From: a bacterium
GTDB lineage: Bacteria > SM23-31 > JAUVVT01
Direction of reading: 5' to 3'
NCBI GenBank assembly: GCA_030616165.1
Contig: JAUWXV010000056.1
Coordinates: forward strand, 1 to 17,274
DNA: 17,274 bases
Below the pieces are notes generated by a model. It had not been told where the DNA came from and searched no databases. It saw only the letters and a program-made list of their open reading frames with translations. Position numbers and translations under genes: made by a program. Below are positions 1 to 6,954 of this stretch, piece by piece (within the stretch, counting starts at the first letter, position 1; every line of letters starts with the position of its first letter).

Positions 1-19
1 AATACTATCATTTTATGAT

Positions 20-115
20 CCCCTCGATAAATCGAGGGGTTAATGGTATTTTGTTAACTTTTACCCATTTCATTAATAAGCCTATGGCTTATTAACCCCT
101 AACTTTAGTTAGGGG
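20..115. repeat. Three consecutive perfect hairpins
   Basis: Three inverted repeats follow one another. The first pairs 20-28 (CCCCTCGAT) with 31-39. The second pairs 73-82 (TTAATAAGCC) with 86-95. The third pairs 96-104 (CCCCTAACT) with 107-115. The last two are directly adjacent. None is followed by a U-run, so they look like dispersed hairpin repeats and not rho-independent terminators, although a role in ending or stabilising transcripts from a gene left of the window cannot be excluded. Confidence 0.7.
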
Positions 116-187
116 ACAAGAAACATCCCTTCAAAATTCAAACCGTTTTAACGGTTTTCATTATCAAGGAAGAAATTTGTGGATACG

Positions 188-290
188 ATACTTATTTGTT
201 TTTATTTTCTAATTTTCTTCCCCGTTTTTTTGGTGAGAGCATGCATGCAAGGAACGAAGTACGATTTACGAATGAAAAGAATTAACCGCA
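188..290 (+). repeat. Dispersed repeat, copy A
   Basis: First of four related direct copies. It runs from ATACTTATTTGTTTTTATTT through a CTTCCCCG-T-run-GGTGAGAGCATGC core to ACGATTTACGAATGAAAAGA. Copy B (465-559) shares both halves; C (1791-1856) keeps mainly the left half and D (2039-2093) the right half. It ends at an ACCGCAG motif followed by GCGGAGGACGCAGAG, a type of purine-rich repeat common between genes of environmental bacteria. No open frame runs through it. Confidence 0.65.
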
Positions 291-377
291 GACCTGAAGG
301 GCAATGACGCGGAGGACGCAGAGATGAAACGAATTAGTCTATATTATAATGAAATTATAGAATTTTTTCATTATGTA

Positions 378-447
378 GGGGCACGGCGTCGCCGTGCCCT
401 TATATTAAATTAAAAAATTAATGGTAGGTCAGACATTCCTGTCTGAC
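378..447. repeat. Two hairpin repeats (GTAGGGGC type and GTCAGACA type)
   Basis: The first is a 9-base perfect stem, 379-387 (GGGCACGGC) with 391-399 and a 3-base loop, preceded by GTAG. The second is an 8-base stem, 428-435 (GTCAGACA) with 440-447 and a TTCC loop. The GTAGGGGC lead-in recurs near 780 and 2173, so this is one of a family of small hairpin elements with a fixed left end and a variable stem. Confidence 0.65.
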
Positions 448-464
448 AAAAATAGATGAACACA

Positions 465-559
465 ATACTTATTTATTTTTATTTTCTAATTTTCTTCCAA
501 GTTTTTTAGGTGAGAGCATGCGTGAAAGTAAAGAAGTACGATTTACGATAATTGAACCG
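465..559 (+). repeat. Dispersed repeat, copy B
   Basis: Second copy of the repeat at 188-290, in the same orientation. The left 32 bases (ATACTTATTT...TTCTTCC) differ from copy A at about one base. The GTGAGAGCATGC core and GAAGTACGATTTACGA segment are shared, and it ends at GAACCGCTGA, matching the ACCGC end of copy A. Confidence 0.65.
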
Positions 560-597
560 CTGATACGCAGAAAAAAGGATTTATGATTTTAGAAATT

Positions 598-644
598 CCC
601 CCTTAGCAAAGGGGGATTAATACGCCATATTTACGGCGTATTAA
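598..644. repeat. Double hairpin repeat
   Basis: Two nested-in-line perfect stems: 598-604 (CCCCCTT) with 609-615, then 617-626 (TTAATACGCC) with 635-644 and an 8-base loop. A further GGGGG follows, which could alternatively pair with 598-602 to close the whole unit. It is non-coding in both directions. Confidence 0.6.
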
Positions 645-776
645 GGGGGTTGTTTATCTTCAATCCATGTTTCAATCATTTTCAAATATAGTTGAATTTT
701 GAAAGATGAGGATAGCCTAGTGCGGCAACTCTTGACAATCGAGCCATACGAAGTAGTAATTTTGACCCTGATTAAG

Positions 777-905
777 ATCGTAGGGGCGGATTTATCCGCC
801 CGAATTCATTGTGATGTTACTGATTAAGACCGTATTAATTAATTATTAAACAAGAAGGGAGGGTAAATCCGCCAGAGGCGAGCAAGCCCGCAAGAGGCGG
901 GTTTG
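777..905. repeat. GTAGGGGC hairpin and CCCGC/GCGGG repeat
   Basis: The first stem pairs 784-791 (GGGCGGAT) with 794-801 after a GTAG lead-in. About 70 bases on, an imperfect unit around 865-905 contains CCGCCAGAGGCG and CCCGCAAGAGGCGGG. The same CCCGCC-TCTG/AGAG-GGCGGG theme recurs at 2228-2262. These belong with the other hairpin repeats of this window. Confidence 0.55.
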
Positions 906-1008
906 GTATTGATAATTTATGTGAAATTGAATTAAAGTAATGCATATGTAAAATAATGATTTCAACTTAATTTTAGTATTTAATAATAAAATAATTTTCA
1001 CTCTCCCC

Positions 1009-1083
1009 ATACTAAATATTTTTTCACAAATCTTGAGTAGTTTCAATAAAAGTATTCCTCAAATCATTTGATGGATTTAAATC
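1009..1083 (-). pseudogene. Decayed coding fragment, copy 1
   Basis: This stretch aligns without gaps to 7257-7331 at about 54 of 75 positions. Read on the minus strand in the same frame as copy 2 it gives DLNPSNDLRNTFIETTQDL, then a stop, KNI and another stop. The equivalent residues in copy 2 are open. Preservation of the frame with scattered substitutions suggests a relic of a protein-coding segment. I do not recognise the family. A 66-codon minus-strand frame over 846-1046 uses another phase and looks accidental. Confidence 0.4.
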
Positions 1084-1087
1084 TTAC

Positions 1088-1116
1088 TTGACTTTTATAA
1101 GATAAAATTGCATTAT
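1088..1116 (+). promoter_or_regulatory. Possible sigma-70-like promoter for the 1208 gene
   Basis: TTGACT at 1088-1093 and CATTAT at 1111-1116 are 17 bases apart, matching the -35 consensus at five of six positions and the -10 at four of six. It lies about 90 bases before the start codon of the hypothetical membrane protein. In DNA this AT-rich such matches arise by chance fairly often. Confidence 0.3.
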
Positions 1117-1207
1117 TATTAAGTTAACGCTATATAAGTTTTGTAAGATAACAGTTTAGTTACTTAGTTAATTATTAGTTAAACAAAACATTTTGGAGGA
1201 TAATAAA

Positions 1208-1741
1208 ATGGCTACTTCTATGTTACAACCGAATTGGGTCGATATATTCGGTTTATTCATATACTTGACCATGTTGTTCATCTTAGGAATAACAGCTTGG
1301 GGAGGATATAAACAGTATAAAGAATCAAAGTATAAGGAACGTATTCTGAAGGATTTTGAAATTAGGCGTGATTTTATTTTACAACCAGGATTATATGAGA
1401 TCCAGGGCAAGATTGAGCATGAAAGTGATGATTTGGAGGAGATCTTAAGAAATCTTGTCAATACAGAAAATCCATATGATCCCAACTTGCTAAACGATAA
1501 TCAAAAGAAACTTCATCAGCAACTTGACTGCTACATCAGTTACCTTGAGGCAGTTGGCTCCCTGCGATATCGGGGATGGCTTGAAAAGAAAGACTATCCT
1601 GGTTTCTGGAATTATTACTTCCGTAGGCTAAGTGAATGGGAGATACTTTGGAAGTATATCTCAACACCGGACTATGAGTGGAATGATGCCACACGTTGGG
1701 CGCAAGAGATCCACGATGAATATGAAGAAAAGGCAAAGTAG
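1208..1741 (+). CDS. Hypothetical single-pass membrane protein (177 aa)
   Basis: I do not recognise the family. The start is taken as ATG at 1208, because GGAGG at 1195-1199 sits 8 bases before it; an in-frame TTG at 1193 overlaps that ribosome site and is unlikely. Residues about 11-33 form one hydrophobic segment (FGLFIYLTMLFILGITAWGG), followed by basic residues (KQYKESKYKER), which predicts an N-terminal membrane anchor with the rest in the cytoplasm. Residues 34-177 are hydrophilic, rich in Trp, Tyr, Glu and Lys, and probably mostly helical, with no catalytic motif I can name. The gene stands alone, flanked on each side by two copies of a dispersed repeat. Length and overall build resemble small anchored proteins of unknown function such as DUF4760-like proteins, but I cannot assign it. 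Confidence 0.8.
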   Translation: MATSMLQPNWVDIFGLFIYLTMLFILGITAWGGYKQYKESKYKERILKDFEIRRDFILQPGLYEIQGKIEHESDDLEEILRNLVNTENPYDPNLLNDNQKKLHQQLDCYISYLEAVGSLRYRGWLEKKDYPGFWNYYFRRLSEWEILWKYISTPDYEWNDATRWAQEIHDEYEEKAK

Positions 1742-1790
1742 CATATGTTTAAAAAGTTGCAGTTGAAATAGCTCAAAATTTTGGGACAGA

Positions 1791-1856
1791 ATAATTATTT
1801 GTTTTTATTTTTTAGTTTTCTTCCCCGTTTTTTTGATTAGAGGATGCGTGCAATAA
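1791..1856 (+). repeat. Dispersed repeat, copy C
   Basis: Third direct copy, 50 bases after the stop of the membrane protein gene. It matches the left and central parts of copy A: AATTATTTGTTTTTATTTTTT, TTCTTCCCCG, a T-run, then GATTAGAGGATGCGTGCAA in place of GGTGAGAGCATGCATGCAA. The right-hand ACGATTTACGAA part is absent. Confidence 0.6.
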
Positions 1857-2038
1857 ACCTTTAGAGATATGTTGAAGAAGAAGATGAAGAGGAACTTCAA
1901 CAGTAGAATGTTTTTATTTAAATATATTATAAAAAACAGCAGAAAACAAGGAAAAATAAAAAAATTTTTAATAATTTTTAGATTTGGAATTTAAGTTAGT
2001 TTATTATAAATAGGTGAAAATTGGGGGGGATGATAATT

Positions 2039-2093
2039 GGTTGTTTTTTGGTGAAAGAATGAGTCTAATGAACGATTTACGAATAAAGAATTA
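2039..2093 (+). repeat. Dispersed repeat, copy D (right half)
   Basis: Fourth direct copy, shortened at its left end. TTTTTTGGTGAAAGAATG corresponds to the core of copy A, and GAACGATTTACGAATAAAGAATTAA to its right half. C and D together would make up about one full unit, 180 bases apart. Confidence 0.55.
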
Positions 2094-2172
2094 AAATAAA
2101 TAACAGCAGAGGGGTAGATACGCCCGGTAGTGCTTCTCCATATTTCTATTTTTAATCTATTTTTTACAAACT

Positions 2173-2332
2173 GTAGGGGCGATTCACGAATCGCCCTCTT
2201 TATTTTCTTCCTTGCCCTTCGGGCTTGCCCGCCTCTGGTGGGCTTGCCCGCCTCTGGCGGGTCTGCGGTCTATTATAATTGTTTTAATCTGTTTTCATTT
2301 TTACCAAATGTAGGGGCTAATTTATTCGCCCT
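2173..2332. repeat. GTAGGGGC hairpins and CCCGCC-TCTG-GGCGGG units
   Basis: TGTAGGGGC leads into a 9-base perfect stem, 2177-2185 (GGGCGATTC) with 2188-2196. From 2213 to 2262 there is GCCCTTCGGGC followed by two units of GCCCGCCTCTGGNGGGC. A second TGTAGGGGC element near 2309-2332 has a mismatched stem (GGGCTAATTTATTCGCCC). Open frames crossing this region are produced by the repeats and are not genes. Confidence 0.6.
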
Positions 2333-2380
2333 CTCTGTTTTCAATTAATATTTTATCATATTTTTATTATCCTTTCTCTG

Positions 2381-2712
2381 CCTGCCCTGTGGGCCTGCCC
2401 TGTGGGCCTGCCCTGTGGGTGGTTTCTTATTATTATTTTAGTCTTATCTTCATTTATCCTTGCTCTGCCTGCCCTGTGGGTGCTCTCTGCCTGCCCTGTG
2501 GGTGGTTTCCTATTGTTTCTTTTAGCAAAAAAACTAAAAAAGTTCTTGACAAAACGAAAACATTTCCGTATATTTATAGTATGGTTATAATAAATAATAA
2601 CTTTTTAAACAATTCAGTATTTTTAAGTAGGTGTAAAAAATGGATATAACATAAAGAATGCCTGCCCTTCGGGTGGGCCTGCCCTGTGGGTTTTCTCTGC
2701 CTGCCCTGTGGG
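2381..2712 (+). repeat. Cluster of 13-base CCTGCCCTGTGGG units
   Basis: The unit CCTGCCCTGTGGG occurs exactly at 2381, 2394 and 2407 (three head-to-tail), at 2468 and 2490, and at 2678 and 2700. A variant CCTGCCCTTCGGG lies at 2661. Each contains a small GCCC/GGGC palindrome, and all have the same orientation. Many are preceded by CTCTG. The irregular spacing and tiny unit rule out a CRISPR array. Two overlapping plus-strand frames (2389-2649 and 2402-2590) are repeat translations with no ribosome site and are left out. Confidence 0.7.
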
Positions 2713-2806
2713 TGTTCTCTGTGGTTATGTGGTTAAAAAAAATATCCAACTTTTTTCGAATAAATTCTTGCTTTAACCCTTGAAATTAAATGATTTAACC
2801 CTGACA

Positions 2807-2851
2807 CAAAATTCCCAAAAACTCACATATATGGGAACAATGGGAATTTTG
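2807..2851. promoter_or_regulatory. 11-base perfect inverted repeat upstream of the oxidoreductase gene
   Basis: CAAAATTCCCA at 2807-2817 is the exact reverse complement of 2841-2851, with 23 bases between. Further TTCCC/GGGAA boxes lie at 2832-2836 and near 2869, so about four occur within 65 bases. The site is about 110 bases upstream of the GTG start at 2963. It could be a regulator-binding site or an RNA hairpin; there is no U-run right after it, though a short T-run follows at about 2856. Confidence 0.4.
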
Positions 2852-2905
2852 GCACTTTTTTCCCACAAAAATTAGAAAATTTCCCTTGCTTTTGTTGAAT
2901 ATTTT

Positions 2906-2911
2906 TATAAT
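2906..2911 (+). promoter_or_regulatory. Possible -10 box (TATAAT)
   Basis: An exact TATAAT lies 52 bases before the start codon of the Gfo/Idh/MocA gene. No convincing -35 box is found at normal spacing; TTGCTT at 2886-2891 is only 14 bases away. Confidence 0.25.
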
Positions 2912-2962
2912 TAAATAGATAAGATATTATATTAATCAAAATTTAATAGTAAGGAGAATATT

Positions 2963-4327
2963 GTGGCAAAAAACAAAATCAATCGCAGAGAATTTATTTG
3001 TAAAACTGCTGCAGGAATTACAGGTGCAACAGCAGCAATGAGTGCCGGTTCCTATCAAAGAATAATGGGAGCCAATGACCGAATAAACATTGGGTTTATA
3101 GGTTGCGGAGCGCGCGGAAGGGGTCACCGTAGAATGGTTAATATGTCATTGAAAGAAAAAAATCTTGGTGTAGTTGCTGTATGCGATATTTGGAAATTGA
3201 ATCGTGAAAAAGCGGCTGAAGATTGTAAAAAGAAGTTTGGAGTGAATGTTAAACAATTTAAATATTCTGAAGAAATGTTAAAAATGCCTGGATTGGATGC
3301 TGTAATGATAGCCACAGGTGATCACCAGCATGCTTTATTATTGGCAGAGGTTGTTAAGGCAGGTAAAGACTGTTATTGTGAAAAACCTATGGCTGTGAAT
3401 GTGGAAGAGGCAAAAATTGCAAGGGATGCAGTATTGGCTTCAAAACAGGTTGTTCAAATGGGTTCTCAGTGGGTAAGTGATCCGATTCAAATTAAAATAC
3501 GTGAAATTGTACGTTCCGGGAAATTAGGACAAATTACAAAGATTGAACAGGTCTGGAATGACAATAATCACCGCTGGCATGTGCCAGACGATCCCGATGT
3601 AGCCGCAATTAGGGAAGAAGATACTGACTGGGAGAGATGGCTGTTAGGCAGGTCCTACCGTCCTTTTGATCCCTGGGCATACTTTGAATTCAGGATTTTC
3701 CGTGATTTTTCTGGCGGAATTACATCCCAGTGGATGAGCCATGGAATTGGATTGGTACATTTTTATACCGATACTGCTATTCCGGACACAATGGTAGCAA
3801 GCGGCGGAGTATTAGGCTGGCCCGATATCAGGCAAAATCCCGATACATTTCAGGCACTTGCAACTTATCATGATGCCAGGTTCTTATATTCTTACTCTTC
3901 AAATTATGCAAACAAATTTGGCGATTACAGCTGTATTCGCGGCAAAGACGGTACTTTATTCGCTCACGGTGGAGAAGGCAGTCCCCGCTGGTTCTTTATT
4001 CCTGAGTATCAGAGACTTCCCGGCGGATTTGATTTTTACGAAGGATTAAAAGCAGCGGTTAATAGCGGCAAAGCTGAAATCATTACGTCTAAGGAATACG
4101 GCAATAAATTACCCCCAGTCAACGTGAGTGATGACAGTAAATTTCATTTGGATAACTGGATTGACTGTATGAGGGCTCGAAATCTAAAAACAAACGGTTA
4201 TATTCATACAGGATTCTGGCACTCAATCGGTGCAATAATGGCAACCAGGGCTTATCGCGAAGGCAAAAAGCTTTACTGGGACAGAAAAAAAGAGGAAATT
4301 ATTGATTATCCTCCATACATTGGCTAA
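2963..4327 (+). CDS. Tat-exported Gfo/Idh/MocA family oxidoreductase
   Basis: NAD(P)-dependent sugar oxidoreductase of the Gfo/Idh/MocA family, 454 residues, a usual length for secreted members. The start is GTG at 2963, chosen because AAGGAG at 2951-2956 is correctly spaced. Residues 7-12 (NRREFI) begin a twin-arginine signal, followed by a weakly hydrophobic Ala/Gly stretch to about 29, so the enzyme is probably folded with its cofactor before export. The Rossmann fold starts at 41 with the GFIGCGARG nucleotide-binding loop (44-52). The family signature EKP is at 140-142 in DCYCEKPMAV. The C-terminal half shows the family's beta-sheet substrate domain (RGKDGTLFAHGGEG, 326-339) and the usual closing helix (DNWIDCMRAR, 397-406). 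The substrate is not evident; exported relatives oxidise sugars or glycosides, often at C3. It stands 327 bases before the next gene on the same strand. Confidence 0.92.
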   Translation: MAKNKINRREFICKTAAGITGATAAMSAGSYQRIMGANDRINIGFIGCGARGRGHRRMVNMSLKEKNLGVVAVCDIWKLNREKAAEDCKKKFGVNVKQFKYSEEMLKMPGLDAVMIATGDHQHALLLAEVVKAGKDCYCEKPMAVNVEEAKIARDAVLASKQVVQMGSQWVSDPIQIKIREIVRSGKLGQITKIEQVWNDNNHRWHVPDDPDVAAIREEDTDWERWLLGRSYRPFDPWAYFEFRIFRDFSGGITSQWMSHGIGLVHFYTDTAIPDTMVASGGVLGWPDIRQNPDTFQALATYHDARFLYSYSSNYANKFGDYSCIRGKDGTLFAHGGEGSPRWFFIPEYQRLPGGFDFYEGLKAAVNSGKAEIITSKEYGNKLPPVNVSDDSKFHLDNWIDCMRARNLKTNGYIHTGFWHSIGAIMATRAYREGKKLYWDRKKEEIIDYPPYIG

Positions 4328-4654
4328 CAGAATTCTCTTTATCAAAAGTAAAATATCATAAGTTAGGGAATATTAAAGACTATATTCCTTAGAGAAGATT
4401 TGTATGTCTTCAGAACATTCTGGACAGCTTTTAAGCTGAAATCAAAGTATAGTTTAAGTTAATTAACAGTGAAAGAATAGAATTAATATATGAGACTAAA
4501 ACTTGAAAATATTGGAATTAAAGTGAATTTTTAACTAATCATTAATCTAATAGCATCGTAAGTATTAAGCGCAGGCTTATAAGACTTATTTGCATTTATT
4601 GTTACCAATATAAGTCACACATCTATCAATCATACATAATTTGGAGTAAATACT
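4328..4654. other. AT-rich spacer, nothing recognised
   Basis: This 327-base stretch has stop codons in all frames and no strong hairpin apart from a 6-base stem (CAGCTT/AAGCTG) near 4430. A TATAAG at 4609-4614 might serve as a -10 box for the downstream gene, but I find no well-spaced -35 box. No terminator is visible after the oxidoreductase. Confidence 0.5.
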
Positions 4655-6403
4655 ATGAAACGACGCTCATTTTTAAAAATCGTTGGGGGAGCGGGTATTT
4701 TGTCTTTTTCAAAGGGGAATTTGTTTTCTGGCAACAGTGATAATAATACTAATGAGTCAAATGAAGGCATGTTTATCGATAATGAGTTATTGAGCTTTAG
4801 AAACCAAAATCGTTCGACAGTTGTCTGTCAAAATGGGATTGTCTGCAGCGGTCATCCACTGGCAAGTCTTTCAGGTGTTGAAATTCTCAAAGCCGGAGGC
4901 AATGCCATTGATGCGGCTGTTTGTGCCAACGCCATGATGAGTCTGGTTTCCCCTATGATGTGTGGCCCCGGAGGTGATCTGTTTGCCATTGTCTGGATAG
5001 AGAAGGAGAAGAGATTATTTGGTCTCAATGCCAGCGGACGTTCACCGTATAATTGGAATATTGATGCGGCTCGTGGACTTGGACTCAAGAATGTTCCCGT
5101 ATCCGGTCCACTATCCTGGAGCATTCCGGGATGTGTCAGTGGATGGGGAGCGCTGATGGAACGATTCGGCCGGTTCAACATGGCAAAGGTTCTGGAAGCA
5201 CCAATTTTTTATGCTCGTGAAGGTTTTCCTCTTTCACCGGTAATCGCCAGAGGATGGTCAATTAATCCAAAGGAAGACCCTTCTCTTGCACAAATTTTTA
5301 TCCCCGACGGCAAACCCCTGCATTTCGGAGATATTTTCAAGAATCATGATTTGACACGTTCTTTCGAAATTATCGCCCGTGATGGTGCTGATGCTTTTTA
5401 CAGGGGAGAAATTGCCGAAAGAATAGTAAAGTTCTCCCAGGTTAATGGCGGACGGTTTTCAATGCGCGACTTTCGTGACCATACAATCAGTTGGATTGAC
5501 CCGGTAAGTTCAAACTATCGAGGTTATGACGTTTGGGAACTCCCTCCGAATGGTCAGGGAATCGTGGCTTTACAGATGTTGAATATATTAGAGAATTTTG
5601 ATATCCCTTCTCTAAATCCCAACTCTCCTGAATATCTTCATCTTTTTATAGAAGCAAAAAAACTCTCTTTCGAAGACCGTGCTGTTTACTATGCGGATAT
5701 GGATTTTGCTGACGTACCGCTAAAACAGCTTATCTCTGAAGAGTATGCCCGTCAGCGATCCAAACTGATAGACCTCAGACGTGCTTCCCAAAAAGTTTTA
5801 CCCGGAAGATTCAGCGATTCCTCTGACACTATCTATCTGACAGCCGCGGATAAAGAAGGTAACATGGTCTCTCTTGTCCAGAGTGTTTGCTGGTTATGGG
5901 GTTCGCGACTGGTACCGACCGGTCTTGGCTTTTGTATGCAAAATCGGGGTACAAGTTTCTCGCTCGACCCGAATGACCTTAACAAGTTGGAACCTCATAA
6001 GAGACCGTTCAATACAATTATTCCCGCCTTTTTGACTAAAGATGGTAAGCCTCTCTTTTCGTTTGGAGTGATGCATGGCGATTATCAACCACAGGGTCAT
6101 GTACATATTTTGATAAACATACTTGACTTTGGTATGTCTCCTCAACAGTCAGGTGAACAGCCGCGGGTTCGGCATGCAGGAAGTTCCGAGCCCACTGGAA
6201 GCAAAATGTCAGGTGGAGGGACTGTAATCTTTGAACGTCACATATCTGATAAAGTCAAAGAAAAACTGGCTGATATGGGACACAATATCAAATCTGAAGT
6301 AGAAGTATTCGGCGGTTATCAGGGTATCTGGCGGCAGTCCAATCCACGCCGCTATTTCGGTGGTTCCGACCCAAGAAAAGACGGCTGTGCGATTGGCTAT
6401 TAA
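4655..6403 (+). CDS. Tat-exported gamma-glutamyltransferase family protein
   Basis: An N-terminal-nucleophile hydrolase of the gamma-glutamyltransferase (GGT) family, 582 residues, full length. Start ATG 4655 is preceded by TTGGAG at 4641-4646. RRSFLKI at 3-9 followed by GGAGILSF is a Tat signal. The large-subunit part has SGHPLASLSGVEILKAGGNA (65-84) and the GPGGD loop (104-108). R129 in SGRSP matches the region that binds the substrate alpha-carboxylate. The self-cleavage site is D391-T392, where T392 aligns with the catalytic threonine that becomes the first residue of the small subunit. PHKRPFNTIIPAF (447-459) and HGDYQPQGH (474-482) are typical of the YwrD or cephalosporin-acylase-like branch and not of classical glutathione-degrading GGT. 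The likely reaction is hydrolysis or transfer of gamma-glutamyl or similar acyl amides outside the cytoplasm; the true substrate is unknown. Nothing in its neighbours ties it clearly to glycan breakdown. Confidence 0.93.
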   Translation: MKRRSFLKIVGGAGILSFSKGNLFSGNSDNNTNESNEGMFIDNELLSFRNQNRSTVVCQNGIVCSGHPLASLSGVEILKAGGNAIDAAVCANAMMSLVSPMMCGPGGDLFAIVWIEKEKRLFGLNASGRSPYNWNIDAARGLGLKNVPVSGPLSWSIPGCVSGWGALMERFGRFNMAKVLEAPIFYAREGFPLSPVIARGWSINPKEDPSLAQIFIPDGKPLHFGDIFKNHDLTRSFEIIARDGADAFYRGEIAERIVKFSQVNGGRFSMRDFRDHTISWIDPVSSNYRGYDVWELPPNGQGIVALQMLNILENFDIPSLNPNSPEYLHLFIEAKKLSFEDRAVYYADMDFADVPLKQLISEEYARQRSKLIDLRRASQKVLPGRFSDSSDTIYLTAADKEGNMVSLVQSVCWLWGSRLVPTGLGFCMQNRGTSFSLDPNDLNKLEPHKRPFNTIIPAFLTKDGKPLFSFGVMHGDYQPQGHVHILINILDFGMSPQQSGEQPRVRHAGSSEPTGSKMSGGGTVIFERHISDKVKEKLADMGHNIKSEVEVFGGYQGIWRQSNPRRYFGGSDPRKDGCAIGY

Positions 6404-6954
6404 ATAAGTCTGAATAGTAATAAAATACTGTGACTATTCACCGCTGAGTCAGTAATGGTGAGGGTTAAGATTTTTACCTGAAACTGGCAGGCGAGTGTTT
6501 ATTTAACTGTAACTTGCAAATACAGTCCAAAATGTCACAATTGGCACCATTGCTGCCACAAATAGACACATTTATTTTTTTCATTTATTTTGCACTCAAA
6601 AAATAAATTTAAATCAAAATTAGCAAGGTATCCGAAAGTTTTGAAGACATACACTATTCTTAAATAATTTATATTTAAATAATTTACAAGGTATGGTAAA
6701 CAAAAAAATAAAAAGGCAATTTAGGAATATTTAATGTAAAATCCCCTTTATGAGTGAAATTTCAAATGTTTTATTTAAATTATTATTATGCTGCGGTGCT
6801 AAATTAAATTTCCCCCAAAACACAACATATAGTGACATATAAAATAAATTATATAATATATTGTATTTTTTTGTTGATTTTTTCCTGAAAATTTTTTATA
6901 TTATAGTGTAAAAAAGAATAAATTATGAAGCGAAAAGTAACGGAGGAATAGATA
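6404..6954. other. AT-rich spacer with a short recurring motif
   Basis: This 550-base spacer has no gene that I can support. At 6527-6547 it holds CCAAAATGTCACAA followed by TTGGCAC, a motif that recurs at 13913-13935. TGGCAC with a GC dinucleotide 10 bases after its GG (6542-6556) resembles a sigma-54 -24/-12 pattern, but the -12 half is CTGC and not TTGC, and the next gene starts 400 bases on. GTGACA at 6832 with TAATAT 16 bases later is a weak promoter candidate for the 6955 gene. Confidence 0.4.

Noticed and set aside
846-1046. 66-codon minus-strand frame
   Set aside because: It runs through hairpin repeat DNA, has no ribosome site and is in a different phase from the decayed coding fragment at 1009-1083.
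2130-2649. Three overlapping plus-strand frames of 62-86 codons
   Set aside because: They translate the GC-rich repeat units, have no ribosome sites and give low-complexity peptides (repeated ACPVG).
2381-2712. CRISPR array
   Set aside because: The units are only 13 bases, partly head-to-tail without spacers and otherwise irregularly spaced, and no cas gene is nearby.
4428-4441. CAGCTTTTAAGCTG hairpin as a regulator site or terminator
   Set aside because: It is a six-base stem with a two-base loop, expected by chance in a spacer of this length.
6542-6556. Definite sigma-54 promoter
   Set aside because: The -24 half and spacing fit, but the -12 half is CTGC and no gene starts within 390 bases downstream, so it is kept only as part of a motif observation.
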